Source: Bacillota bacterium
Lineage (GTDB): Bacteria; Bacillota; Clostridia; Lachnospirales; Lachnospiraceae
Reading direction: 5' to 3'
Length of the DNA: 52,598 nt
Assembly: GCA_023391695.1 (NCBI GenBank)
Contig: JAEWAK010000024.1
Coordinates: 1-52,598 of the forward strand
The notes beneath the pieces are model-generated. The model saw only the letters and a list, made by a program, of their open reading frames with translations, did not search any database and was not told where the DNA came from. Below are positions 9,102 through 16,758 of this stretch, piece by piece; within the stretch, counting starts at the first letter, position 1, and the number at the start of each line of letters is the position of its first letter. Position numbers and translations under genes: made by a program.

Positions 9102-9711
9102 CCTCTGTTTCCTCCGTATCCTCTTCTTGGTATTGTTCAATAATGGCCTGGATAGCCTGTCCCTCAAACAGCAGGTTGACCGTAGGGTACAGAATGAACC
9201 TGGCATCTCCCTCCAGTTCCCCCATGTCCTCCAGGATGTCAATCACCTGATATTTTTTCAGAGCCGTCATGGTTTTCCGCACTTCCGTCTGGGAAATGGT
9301 TTTATTGTTCCATAAGCGGAACAGCTGTATCTTATCAAAGATTTCATTTAAGGTTGTATAGACATGGATGGAACTGGAAGCCGTATTCATCTTTTCATCA
9401 TAGATCAGCTTAAACAGTAAAAGAAACACCGTAGTCAGCCTGCTTAATTTATCTCCCTGGAGGTTCTGGGTTTTTAGGGATATAATGCCGTACTGCCTGT
9501 TCTCAATAATGTCAATATCCGCCACCTTAAAATATTCTCTTAAAAAGTCCAGGTGTCTTTCACAGGCCCGGTACAGTTTACTCGGCACATAACGCCCCGT
9601 CTTTTTATCATATTTACTCTCCAGCAGAAAGGTCTGGTTAAATAAGGTCTTGACAACTTCCGTCAGCATAGCCTTATCTTCATCTAATAGTTCATTATAA
9701 TATGGAAACAT
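9061..9711 (-). CDS. jetB: Wadjet subunit JetB (MukE/MksE-like, DUF4194)
   Basis: This 216-residue protein is the MukE-like winged-helix (kite) subunit that bridges the JetA kleisin and the JetC ATPase. The N-terminus (YYNELLDEDKAMLTEVVKTL) and the RYVPSKLYRACERHLDFLREYF segment resemble DUF4194 proteins as I know them. The acidic tail (residues about 195-210, many Glu/Asp) is also usual. It overlaps jetA by 17 bases upstream and jetC by 41 bases downstream, so the three genes form one tightly coupled operon. AAAGGAA precedes the ATG. Identification relies mainly on gene order, size and resemblance. Confidence 0.75.
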   Translation of the reverse strand: MFPYYNELLDEDKAMLTEVVKTLFNQTFLLESKYDKKTGRYVPSKLYRACERHLDFLREYFKVADIDIIENRQYGIISLKTQNLQGDKLSRLTTVFLLLFKLIYDEKMNTASSSIHVYTTLNEIFDKIQLFRLWNNKTISQTEVRKTMTALKKYQVIDILEDMGELEGDARFILYPTVNLLFEGQAIQAIIEQYQEEDTEETEDEQISITDQDVSE

Positions 9712-11080
9712 GATTATTCCTTTCGAATACTAAATCCGGATAGGTATATCTCTTACCGGATATTTTGTCATTGGTTCCCTTCGCCACCCGAAAGGGACTG
9801 TTCTTTCTGAGGCTTAAATCATAAGCCAGAATTAAAAGCTCAAATTCCTCATCGGAATCGATGGGATGGTCTTTCGTCCGGTAGGTCCCGTTCTCCATCC
9901 GGCTTACAATAAACTCTTCGATCTGTGCCCTGCCGTAACGGTTTCTGTTCCGATTCATACGCAGGATATCTTCCCTGGATAACTCTTCTTCCGCGGCTTC
10001 TTCCGCTTCCACCGTTTCTTCAAATACCCTGCGTTTCCCCCTTTTTTTATAGAGGGAATCGGCTGAGGGAATGGTCAGGTCGTTGATCTGTACGGCTTCT
10101 ACCACCCGGTTAATCAGGATATCATATTTATCACTGCCCATCCGGTTTAATAGCGTGACCACATTTCCCTTTACACTGTCTTCATTGCTTAAAAGATATT
10201 CCAGCCGGCTTACGGTGGCACGTACGTATTTACTGTGTTCCGAATCAATATGGGAAATACGCTTCTCCATATTAATAATTCCGCGCTCAATCTGGTAAAG
10301 CAGGTCCAGGAATTCATTTTCAACTTCCTCCGCCTTTTTTCCTTCTGCCGTCATTTTCTGTTTTAACAGGTTTATCCGGTTTTCATCTTCCTGAAGGGAG
10401 CGGAGAAGTTTTTTTATGTCATTTTTATATATGTAAAAATTATCGCTTGTTTTTAAAAGACTGTATTTTTTATTCACGATGGTCTCAACATAAGTGTCCA
10501 GATGTTCTTTCAAAAGCTCCTCATAATTTTTCTTTTCCAGTAAAGCGCCGAAAAATAAATCCATATTATGGAGCATGTCCTGAAGGGAGCGGTTAAGCCT
10601 GGTGATATTGACCATGGCCGTCCTTAATATTTCCATTCCGGCTTTATTGTCATGATAAAATGAAAAGATATTGGTATATACGTTCTGTATGTAAAGGTCC
10701 GCATCGTTTTGCTCCGGACTGCTTAGTTTTTTAAATACTTCAATGAATACCGAAGCATAATCCAAAATTACAATATTGGTTTTAAAGGAACTGTAATCTT
10801 CTACTTTCTTAAGCCAGGCAAACCGGATCAGCCGGTTTAAAATCTTCGTTGCCATGGGTTCGTAATTATCCTGGTCCCCTTCTTCATCATCTGCCGAGAT
10901 ATCCACGATACGGTCTGCAAAATACTCCGCGATCAGCTGTATGCAGGTTTCTTTTGTCAGGAAATAATCATTATATAAGTATTCATCATATATAATCATA
11001 AGGGATTCCATATAGATATAACGGTTTCTGGAATAAAACAGGCGAAAAAACTGCTGCGGTATTTTTAATATTTCCTCCAT
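9695..11080 (-). CDS. jetA: Wadjet subunit JetA (MukF/MksF-like kleisin)
   Basis: First gene of the operon, 461 residues, preceded by AAGGAGAAACCT. The start MEEILKIPQQFFRLFYSRNR and the central helical region (about 200-300, with coiled coil) fit the JetA family of Firmicute Wadjet systems, described in annotation as JetA/DUF5716. It should act as the kleisin-like subunit that closes the SMC ring with JetB. The C-terminal third has a highly acidic linker (EETVEAEEAAEEELSRED) before a compact domain that ends NHVSIL. Type assignment within Wadjet (II-like from memory) was not tested. Confidence 0.72.
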   Translation of the reverse strand: MEEILKIPQQFFRLFYSRNRYIYMESLMIIYDEYLYNDYFLTKETCIQLIAEYFADRIVDISADDEEGDQDNYEPMATKILNRLIRFAWLKKVEDYSSFKTNIVILDYASVFIEVFKKLSSPEQNDADLYIQNVYTNIFSFYHDNKAGMEILRTAMVNITRLNRSLQDMLHNMDLFFGALLEKKNYEELLKEHLDTYVETIVNKKYSLLKTSDNFYIYKNDIKKLLRSLQEDENRINLLKQKMTAEGKKAEEVENEFLDLLYQIERGIINMEKRISHIDSEHSKYVRATVSRLEYLLSNEDSVKGNVVTLLNRMGSDKYDILINRVVEAVQINDLTIPSADSLYKKRGKRRVFEETVEAEEAAEEELSREDILRMNRNRNRYGRAQIEEFIVSRMENGTYRTKDHPIDSDEEFELLILAYDLSLRKNSPFRVAKGTNDKISGKRYTYPDLVFERNNHVSIL

Positions 11081-11182
11081 AGGTTTCTCCTTACCGGGTC
11101 ATTTAATGTAATTCAGTAACCAGATAACTATAACATATCCGGCAAAAAAATGCCATAAAACAATCTGTTCCTTCCATTTTAA

Positions 11183-11222
11183 AACGACGCGGACTGTTAT
11201 AAACAGTTACGCGCCGTTAAAG
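11183..11222 (-). terminator. terminator after dapA, upstream of jetA
   Basis: AACGACGC...GCGCCGTT with an inner ACTGTT/AACAGT stem folds into a strong hairpin (11183-11218). On the minus strand it is followed by TTTTAAAATGG. It lies 27 bases past the dapA stop and isolates the jet operon from dapFA. Confidence 0.65.
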
Positions 11223-11244
11223 GGCTGAAGATTATTATAATGGG

Positions 11245-12129
11245 TCAGACTGCAATTAAATCCTTTAAGTGCAGAACACAGTCCAGTTTTTCTTTTAGCG
11301 GATCCGAAATTTGTGTTAAGGGAAGCCTTAATTCGGGAGAATCAATCAGCCCCAGTTCCTTTAAGCAGTATTTAACAGGAGCCGGATTCGGTTCCTTAAA
11401 TAAAAGAGGAATGAAATCATAAAGCTGTTTCCAGGTTGCAAGGGCTGCCTTATGATCATTTGCTTTTACTTTTTTATATACCTCCACAAATTGTTCCGTT
11501 TTCAGGTGGGAAGACGCAAGAATTCCCCCCTGTCCGCCTAAGGTAAGCGTCAGGTAAAATAAAATATCTTCTCCGGTAAGAATGGAAAAATTCTCGGGCG
11601 GATTTAAAAGCAGGGACATAGTCTGTTTGATATCTCCGCAGGAATCTTTAATTCCTGCTATATTATCATATTCCGCCAGCTTATATATAGTCTCATTTTC
11701 AATATTGGTACCGGTACGGTATGGAATATTGTAAATAATAATATTTAATGGTGTCTCTTCCGCTATACTCTTAAAATGGCTGTAGATTCCTTCCTGGTTC
11801 GGTTTGTTATAATAAGGACAGACGGAAAGGATTCCTTGAATATTATATTTTTCCGCAATTTTGACTTTTTTTATGACTTTGGCCGTATAATTGCCTCCTA
11901 CCCCAACATAAACAGGCAAGCGGCCTTCGTTATATTCCAAAGTTTTTTCTATCATCTCTTCAAATTCGAAATCGCTTAATGTGGGAATCTCGCCGGTGGT
12001 TCCTAACGGAATAAAACCGCTTATCCCCTTATTTGCATAATGGTCGATCATTCTCCGGTAGGATTTATAGTCTATTTTTTCCTCTATAAATGGTGTTATT
12101 ATCGGTAACCAGACACCTGAAATCGGCAT
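11245..12129 (-). CDS. dapA: 4-hydroxy-tetrahydrodipicolinate synthase (DapA)
   Basis: This 294-residue class I aldolase should condense pyruvate with aspartate semialdehyde in lysine/diaminopimelate synthesis. The Schiff-base lysine is K161 (AGIKDSCGD), the catalytic tyrosine Y133 and carboxylate-binding arginine R138 lie in IIYNIPYRTG, GTTGE covers T44-T45, and Y107 is in PYYNKP. All match E. coli DapA numbering exactly, so the canonical reaction is plausible. GGAGG lies upstream of the ATG. It is second in a two-gene unit after the dapF homologue, with a 95-base gap and no terminator between. Because that partner lacks its catalytic cysteines, the pair may serve a peripheral pathway rather than housekeeping lysine synthesis. 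Confidence 0.85.
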   Translation of the reverse strand: MPISGVWLPIITPFIEEKIDYKSYRRMIDHYANKGISGFIPLGTTGEIPTLSDFEFEEMIEKTLEYNEGRLPVYVGVGGNYTAKVIKKVKIAEKYNIQGILSVCPYYNKPNQEGIYSHFKSIAEETPLNIIIYNIPYRTGTNIENETIYKLAEYDNIAGIKDSCGDIKQTMSLLLNPPENFSILTGEDILFYLTLTLGGQGGILASSHLKTEQFVEVYKKVKANDHKAALATWKQLYDFIPLLFKEPNPAPVKYCLKELGLIDSPELRLPLTQISDPLKEKLDCVLHLKDLIAV

Positions 12130-12224
12130 AAAAAATACCTCCTGATTCTTTAAAACTGATTAGTTTTATATTCTATTTTATTGAAAGATTTAGGATTTGC
12201 TACTTTTTTTGTGTTGTGCATACA

Positions 12225-13073
12225 TTATTGCATTTTCTGCTGAAATTCCTCCGACAAGGTTATGCTGCCGATAAGACAGACACTCCCGGTCATGTATATA
12301 CCGTCCTCCCAAATCTTAATATCCAGATTTCCGCCCGGCATATGTACGGTAATATCCTCCTCAGCTATTCCCAGCCTGTGCACTGCGGCGGCCGCGGCAC
12401 AGCTGCTGCTTCCGGACGCCAGCGTATAACCGGCACCCCGCTCGTAAATCTCGATCTGAATGTTATTCCGGTCCAGTACCTTAACGATCTGGGTATTAAT
12501 CCGGTTTGGAAAATAAGGATCAGTTTCCGAATATTTTCCAATATCACAGACCAGTTCCTTTGAAATATCCTCCATAAGAATAACACAATGGGGATTTCCG
12601 ATGGATACACAGGTACATTTATATTCCTTATCACCAAACTGTAACGGTACCCCGATCATTTCCCCGCTTATGCCGACTGCTCCAATATCTTTACTATAAA
12701 AAGATACCTTACCCATGTATACTTCTATCCGGGTTCCTGTCTCATTCAGGTAACTTACTTCCACGTCACCGCCCAGGGTTGATAACCGGAATTTACTGTC
12801 CTTGACATAACCGGAATCTTTTAAATATTTTGCAAAAATCCGTACACCGTTTCCGCTTTTTTCTGCTTCGCTTCCATCCGGATTCAGGATTCGGACCTTG
12901 ATTTTATTGTCTTCAAAAACCGGACCGATTAAGATACCGTCAGACCCGATACCAAAATTCCGGTGGCAGATTAATTGTATATGCTCCTTTTTTAAGACAA
13001 CCGCATTTTTGTTGCAGTCATAAATAAGGTAATCATTGCCGAGACCGTGGTATTTTTCAAATGTGATATTCAT
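12225..13073 (-). CDS. DapF-family epimerase homologue with Ser replacing both catalytic Cys
   Basis: This 282-residue protein has the full DapF fold signature: GLGNDY at 11-16, GIGSDG at 41-46, NPDGSEAEKSGNG at 64-76, GNPH at 159-162 and ERGAGYTLASGSSSC at 211-225. Canonical DapF is a cofactor-independent epimerase using two cysteines, in (C)GNG and LA(C)G. Here both positions are serine: S73 (AGC at 12855-12857) and S220 (TCC at 12414-12416). Substrate-binding residues are kept, so this is not simple decay. It may be a changed-function racemase, isomerase or binding protein. AGGAGGATGAGGA precedes the ATG. It is first gene before dapA and divergent from an AraC regulator. Confidence 0.82.
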   Translation of the reverse strand: MNITFEKYHGLGNDYLIYDCNKNAVVLKKEHIQLICHRNFGIGSDGILIGPVFEDNKIKVRILNPDGSEAEKSGNGVRIFAKYLKDSGYVKDSKFRLSTLGGDVEVSYLNETGTRIEVYMGKVSFYSKDIGAVGISGEMIGVPLQFGDKEYKCTCVSIGNPHCVILMEDISKELVCDIGKYSETDPYFPNRINTQIVKVLDRNNIQIEIYERGAGYTLASGSSSCAAAAAVHRLGIAEEDITVHMPGGNLDIKIWEDGIYMTGSVCLIGSITLSEEFQQKMQ

Positions 13074-13410
13074 TCCTCATCCTCCTGAATCTATTTTACA
13101 CAACATTATTTTATAAAGATATCATTAAAATGCTGTAAATATTGCAGATAGTGCTGTAAATTGCTCCGCTAGGTAAATGTAAATCGAAACAGCAAAATAG
13201 CCGCCGAAATCAATTAACGCATTGATTTCGGCGACTATTTTTTTAATGTATATTAACACACCATTTTCTTTCGTACTTTAAATATTTGAAACAGTACTGT
13301 ATAATTAATTATAAAATAATATTCACCTATACTGCCTGGAATTTTTATTATTTTTGATATAGGATATCAACAGCGGCCAGACAGTTGCAAAAAAGAAACA
13401 GGAGCCGGAT
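13074..13410. promoter_or_regulatory. divergent dapF/AraC control region with hairpin and operator-like IR
   Basis: This 337-base region between divergent genes holds a terminator-like hairpin (13197-13244), a plus-strand TATAAT near 13299, and a perfect inverted repeat TTGATAT-AGG-ATATCAA (13354-13370) ending 40 bases before the AraC start. The inverted repeat is a candidate operator. No coding signal was seen. Confidence 0.45.
13197..13244 (+). terminator. terminator-like hairpin between divergent genes
   Basis: ATAGCCGCCGAAATCAAT (13197-13214) pairs with ATTGATTTCGGCGACTAT (13221-13238), 18 pairs with one mismatch, followed by a seven-T run. It is a textbook intrinsic terminator on the plus strand, yet no gene lies upstream in that direction; it could be an attenuator or stop leftward antisense leakage. 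Confidence 0.7.
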
Positions 13411-14253
13411 ATGAAGGATTTTGACAAACTGGGATACTTAAACGATGATTTCAGAATATTTCATAATATTGATGAACAGAAGAAAGTCTTTGATTACCAT
13501 TATCATGACTTTAATAAAATCATGATCTTTTTAAAGGGTAATATTAATTATTCCATCGAAGGCAGAAACTATCTGTTAAAGCCTTATGACATTGTACTGG
13601 TAAATGCCGGTGAAATCCACAAGCCCTCCGTCCTGGATGACTCAACCTATGAACGGATCATTATATATGTTTCGCCCCAGTTTATTAATATTTATAAAGA
13701 TAAAGATTACGACTTAAATTATTGCTTTGAACGGGCAAAAAAAGAGCATTCCAATGTCCTAAGGATCCATTCCATGGATAAAAGCAAGCTTTACCAGGTA
13801 TGCCTTGAATTGGAACACTCCATTCATAACAATGACTTTGCCAATGAACTCTACCAGAAGATTTTATTCCTGGAATTTATGATCCAGTTAAACAGAACGG
13901 CCATATCCAACCGCATTCATTACCGGGGTTCGGATATGGCCAATACAAAACTGCTTCAAATACTGGATTATATCAATGAACATCTTGCAGAAGATATCAC
14001 CATTGATAAACTGTCCGCCGAATTTTATCTTAACCGCTACTATCTGATGCATTTTTTTAAAGTAGGCACCGGATATACCATCGGGAATTACATTACGGAA
14101 AAACGTCTGCTCTTTGCAAAAAACCTGGTGCAAAAGGGCTGTTCCCTTACGGAAGCCTGCTTTGAAAGCGGATTTAAGAATTATTCCACCTTTTCCAGGG
14201 CTTTTAAAAAAGCCTTTAATACTATGCCCAAAAATGCCCCCTTTATTGATTGA
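13411..14253 (+). CDS. AraC-family transcriptional regulator
   Basis: A 280-residue AraC regulator with an N-terminal cupin (HYHDFNKIMIFLKGN near 30-45; LKPYDIVLVNAGEIHKPS near 58-75) and a C-terminal double helix-turn-helix (about 185-275; LTEACFESGFKNYSTFSRAF). The conserved His-rich cupin strand suggests binding of a small organic ligand. AGGAG precedes the ATG. It is divergent from the dapF-dapA unit and convergent with the first Gfo/Idh gene, so dapF-dapA is its most likely target. The ligand cannot be inferred. Confidence 0.88.
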   Translation: MKDFDKLGYLNDDFRIFHNIDEQKKVFDYHYHDFNKIMIFLKGNINYSIEGRNYLLKPYDIVLVNAGEIHKPSVLDDSTYERIIIYVSPQFINIYKDKDYDLNYCFERAKKEHSNVLRIHSMDKSKLYQVCLELEHSIHNNDFANELYQKILFLEFMIQLNRTAISNRIHYRGSDMANTKLLQILDYINEHLAEDITIDKLSAEFYLNRYYLMHFFKVGTGYTIGNYITEKRLLFAKNLVQKGCSLTEACFESGFKNYSTFSRAFKKAFNTMPKNAPFID

Positions 14254-14324
14254 CAGTGTTTATTAAGTCTAACTCCTGCTGATCAGGCGGAGCTTCCTTA
14301 ATGGTTAAATAGTTATCCGCCGCC

Positions 14325-15422
14325 TCAATCCAGTTTTGGTATGTCTATCTCAACTTCCCTCTGCAATTTACTGGAGCGGTAAATACCGTCACAGATTGCC
14401 TGGTTGTAGATGATTTCCTCTCCCGGTATGGGGGACGGACGTCCCTCTATAATGGCGTCGCAAAAATCCCGGACCTTTGCTTCAAAGATATCAACCTGTT
14501 TCGGAGACTCATAGGCATTAAAAGGCAGGGACGGCAGAACATAGCTGTCAATATTCTGGCCGTTAACGTCGGTAAAGTACATGATCTGGGAGGGTTTGTT
14601 GGCGTAGTCAAACTCGTGTTTGATTTTTATTCCGCCTTCGGTACCCAGCCACAGGGTATCCCCCAGAGTGTCCGCATGCATGGCCCAGGACTGCCGGAAA
14701 AGGAAGGTCAGGTCATTCTCCATGCGGACAAAAGCTACGGAAAAGTCATCCACATTGAAGGTATCCGCACCGGAAAAATATTTTGGATTTTTTCCGAAAT
14801 AATCGGAAGCCATGGCCGATACGGTTAACGGCTTCGGATAGCTGACCGCATGAAGACACTGATCGATGGAGTAACAGCCTATGTCACCCAGGCAGCCAAA
14901 ACCTGCTTTGTCTCCTTCTACAAAGGTCCCCTCCGGGATTCCCCGTCTCCTTCCGCCGCCGCTTTGAATGAAGTAAACTTTGCCGAGGGCACCGGACCGT
15001 ATGATATCATCCACCTTCTTCCGGGTCGTATCATAGCGGGGCTGAAATCCGATGGTCAGGATTTTATCCGCTTTCCTGGAAGTCCTCACCATATCCACGG
15101 CTTCCTGCAAGGTAAAGGACATGGGCTTTTCACACTGTACATGCAGCCCTGCCTCCAGAGCGGCTATGGTACAATCCGCATGGGTGGTATTATAGGTGCA
15201 TACACTTACCCCGTCCATTTCCACATTCTTAATTAATTCTTCCGCACTCTCAAAAGCCTGGGCCTCCGGCAGATTCCATCTATCCAGAAATTTCCTTGCT
15301 TTACCCGGTACGATATCTGCTCCCCCAACGATTTCCACATCCTCAAATTTTTTATAAGCTGCCATATGGGCACCTGCAATACCGCCGGTTCCGATAATAC
15401 CGATTTTTAGTTTTTTATTCAT
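14325..15422 (-). CDS. Gfo/Idh/MocA-family NAD(P)-dependent oxidoreductase
   Basis: This 365-residue sugar or inositol-type dehydrogenase has an N-terminal Rossmann fold with GIIGTGGIAGAH (8-19) for the nucleotide and the family EKP motif at 98-100 (lysine catalytic). The second domain has GDIGCYSID, where tyrosine takes the place often held by histidine, as in some members. The start at 15422 follows GGGAGGTAAGT; an upstream in-frame start at 15455 has no such site. It is the last gene in a minus-strand run activase, glycyl-radical enzyme, Gfo/Idh, Gfo/Idh. The substrate is unknown, probably a sugar, sugar acid or cyclitol. Confidence 0.87.
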   Translation of the reverse strand: MNKKLKIGIIGTGGIAGAHMAAYKKFEDVEIVGGADIVPGKARKFLDRWNLPEAQAFESAEELIKNVEMDGVSVCTYNTTHADCTIAALEAGLHVQCEKPMSFTLQEAVDMVRTSRKADKILTIGFQPRYDTTRKKVDDIIRSGALGKVYFIQSGGGRRRGIPEGTFVEGDKAGFGCLGDIGCYSIDQCLHAVSYPKPLTVSAMASDYFGKNPKYFSGADTFNVDDFSVAFVRMENDLTFLFRQSWAMHADTLGDTLWLGTEGGIKIKHEFDYANKPSQIMYFTDVNGQNIDSYVLPSLPFNAYESPKQVDIFEAKVRDFCDAIIEGRPSPIPGEEIIYNQAICDGIYRSSKLQREVEIDIPKLD

Positions 15423-15519
15423 ACTTACCTCCCATTCCGCCGCCTGCGGCGGCATCCCAAATAAATTTTCCGCGCATCTCCAATCCCTGCCGCAGACCTG
15501 GCTGCAGTATTAACATAAA

Positions 15520-16500
15520 TTAAAAAGTTACTTCTCTTTTTTCCTTATGTGCAATATAGGCACCTTCCAGAAGTTCCGTCAACCTTGTACCTGCTTCTGC
15601 GTCAAACAGGATCGGCTTATTGTATAAAACACCGTCCACCCATTGTCTTAAAGGATGGGGCAGAGCCTCCGGCAGTTTTGCAGGGGTTACCCAGCCGTTA
15701 AATTCCTCACCCATCTTATTGGAAGTCAGACGGATATTATTATCACAGATAACCAGTGTCCCGTCCGTTCCGTAAACCTCCACCATGGATGGGGTTTTAT
15801 AGGTTACAAGACTGGTTTCCACGATAGCCACCGCTTTATTTTCAAATTCAACGGTACACACGGAATTATCCTCCACCGCCCTGTCCGTAAAGTAACTGAA
15901 CATGGAGGAAATTCTTACCGGTTTGCCTAAAATCCAGCTGGACAGATACATGGGATGGCATCCTAAGTCCATCATGGCGCCGCCCCCAGCTTTGCTTTCG
16001 TCATACCAATACTCGGGCAGCCAGTTATGAAGGGCTCCGTCATGGCCGTTCCGGATTCTGAGAAGATTTACCCTGCCGACCAAGCCAGCATCAATTACGC
16101 TTTTCACATAAAGGTTGACCGGTGTGGTCCGTGCAGGGAAGGATATGGCAAATTTAACCCCGGCCTTTTTGACTTCCGCAGTGATTTCTTCGCAGTCTTT
16201 TTTCGTAAGTGCCATGGCTTTTTCCGTAAAAATATGTTTCCCTGCCCTGGCCGCTTTCTTCATGATTTCGGCATGCATGCTTGTGGGGGAACAAATCAGG
16301 ATGCCGTCCACATCCTCCCGGCTTAAGATCTTATCCATATCCCCTTCAAAATCCACCTTTAACGAGTCTGCCCACTCTTTTCCCCGTTCCGGTTCCTCAT
16401 CCCAGACACAGGTTATTTTGGCATCGGGAAAGGTACCTAACAGTTCGGCATACCCCTGTGCATGTACGTGCCATTTACTCATTAATGCTACTTTTAACAT
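15520..16500 (-). CDS. Gfo/Idh/MocA-family oxidoreductase, divergent subtype
   Basis: This 326-residue protein belongs to the same family as its neighbour but to a different branch. The nucleotide loop is unusual: instead of GxGxxG it starts LKVALMSKWHVHAQGY. The catalytic motif reads EKA (93-95) rather than EKP. The C-terminal domain retains GGAMMDLGCHPMYLSSW, with the usual catalytic-site histidine. GGAGGAGTAATT precedes the ATG. It lies 97 bases upstream of the other oxidoreductase and 258 bases downstream of the glycyl-radical enzyme. Two different oxidoreductases side by side suggest consecutive oxidation and reduction of one substrate, as in inositol or glycoside oxidoreduction pathways; that is inference. 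Confidence 0.83.
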   Translation of the reverse strand: MLKVALMSKWHVHAQGYAELLGTFPDAKITCVWDEEPERGKEWADSLKVDFEGDMDKILSREDVDGILICSPTSMHAEIMKKAARAGKHIFTEKAMALTKKDCEEITAEVKKAGVKFAISFPARTTPVNLYVKSVIDAGLVGRVNLLRIRNGHDGALHNWLPEYWYDESKAGGGAMMDLGCHPMYLSSWILGKPVRISSMFSYFTDRAVEDNSVCTVEFENKAVAIVETSLVTYKTPSMVEVYGTDGTLVICDNNIRLTSNKMGEEFNGWVTPAKLPEALPHPLRQWVDGVLYNKPILFDAEAGTRLTELLEGAYIAHKEKREVTF

Positions 16501-16758
16501 AATTACTCCTCCATTCTTTTAATGAAACCAAAGTTTTTCAATACTCAATTCATAACCTCTTAACATTACTAATCCCTGCTTTTCAAGTAGTATGGAATCC
16601 GGTGCTTTCATTCGGTATAAAATCCGATGCTTGTTATCCGGCATGGTTTAATACTTTCAGACAGCATCATCCAGGGTCCATTGCTTATCAGACCGCTTAT
16701 TATTTTTTCACCCCCCATATTCCAAAAATAATCTACCGGTAAACTATCCGCTTAAAGT

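Noticed and set aside
9102..9242. N-terminal extension of JetC
   Set aside because: Lies wholly within jetB, has arginine/cysteine-rich out-of-frame composition; the ATG at 9101 has GGAGG.
16584..16718. 44-codon minus-strand ORF between the Gfo/Idh gene and the glycyl-radical gene
   Set aside because: Protein-like composition but no ribosome site before the ATG; probably promoter or leader sequence.
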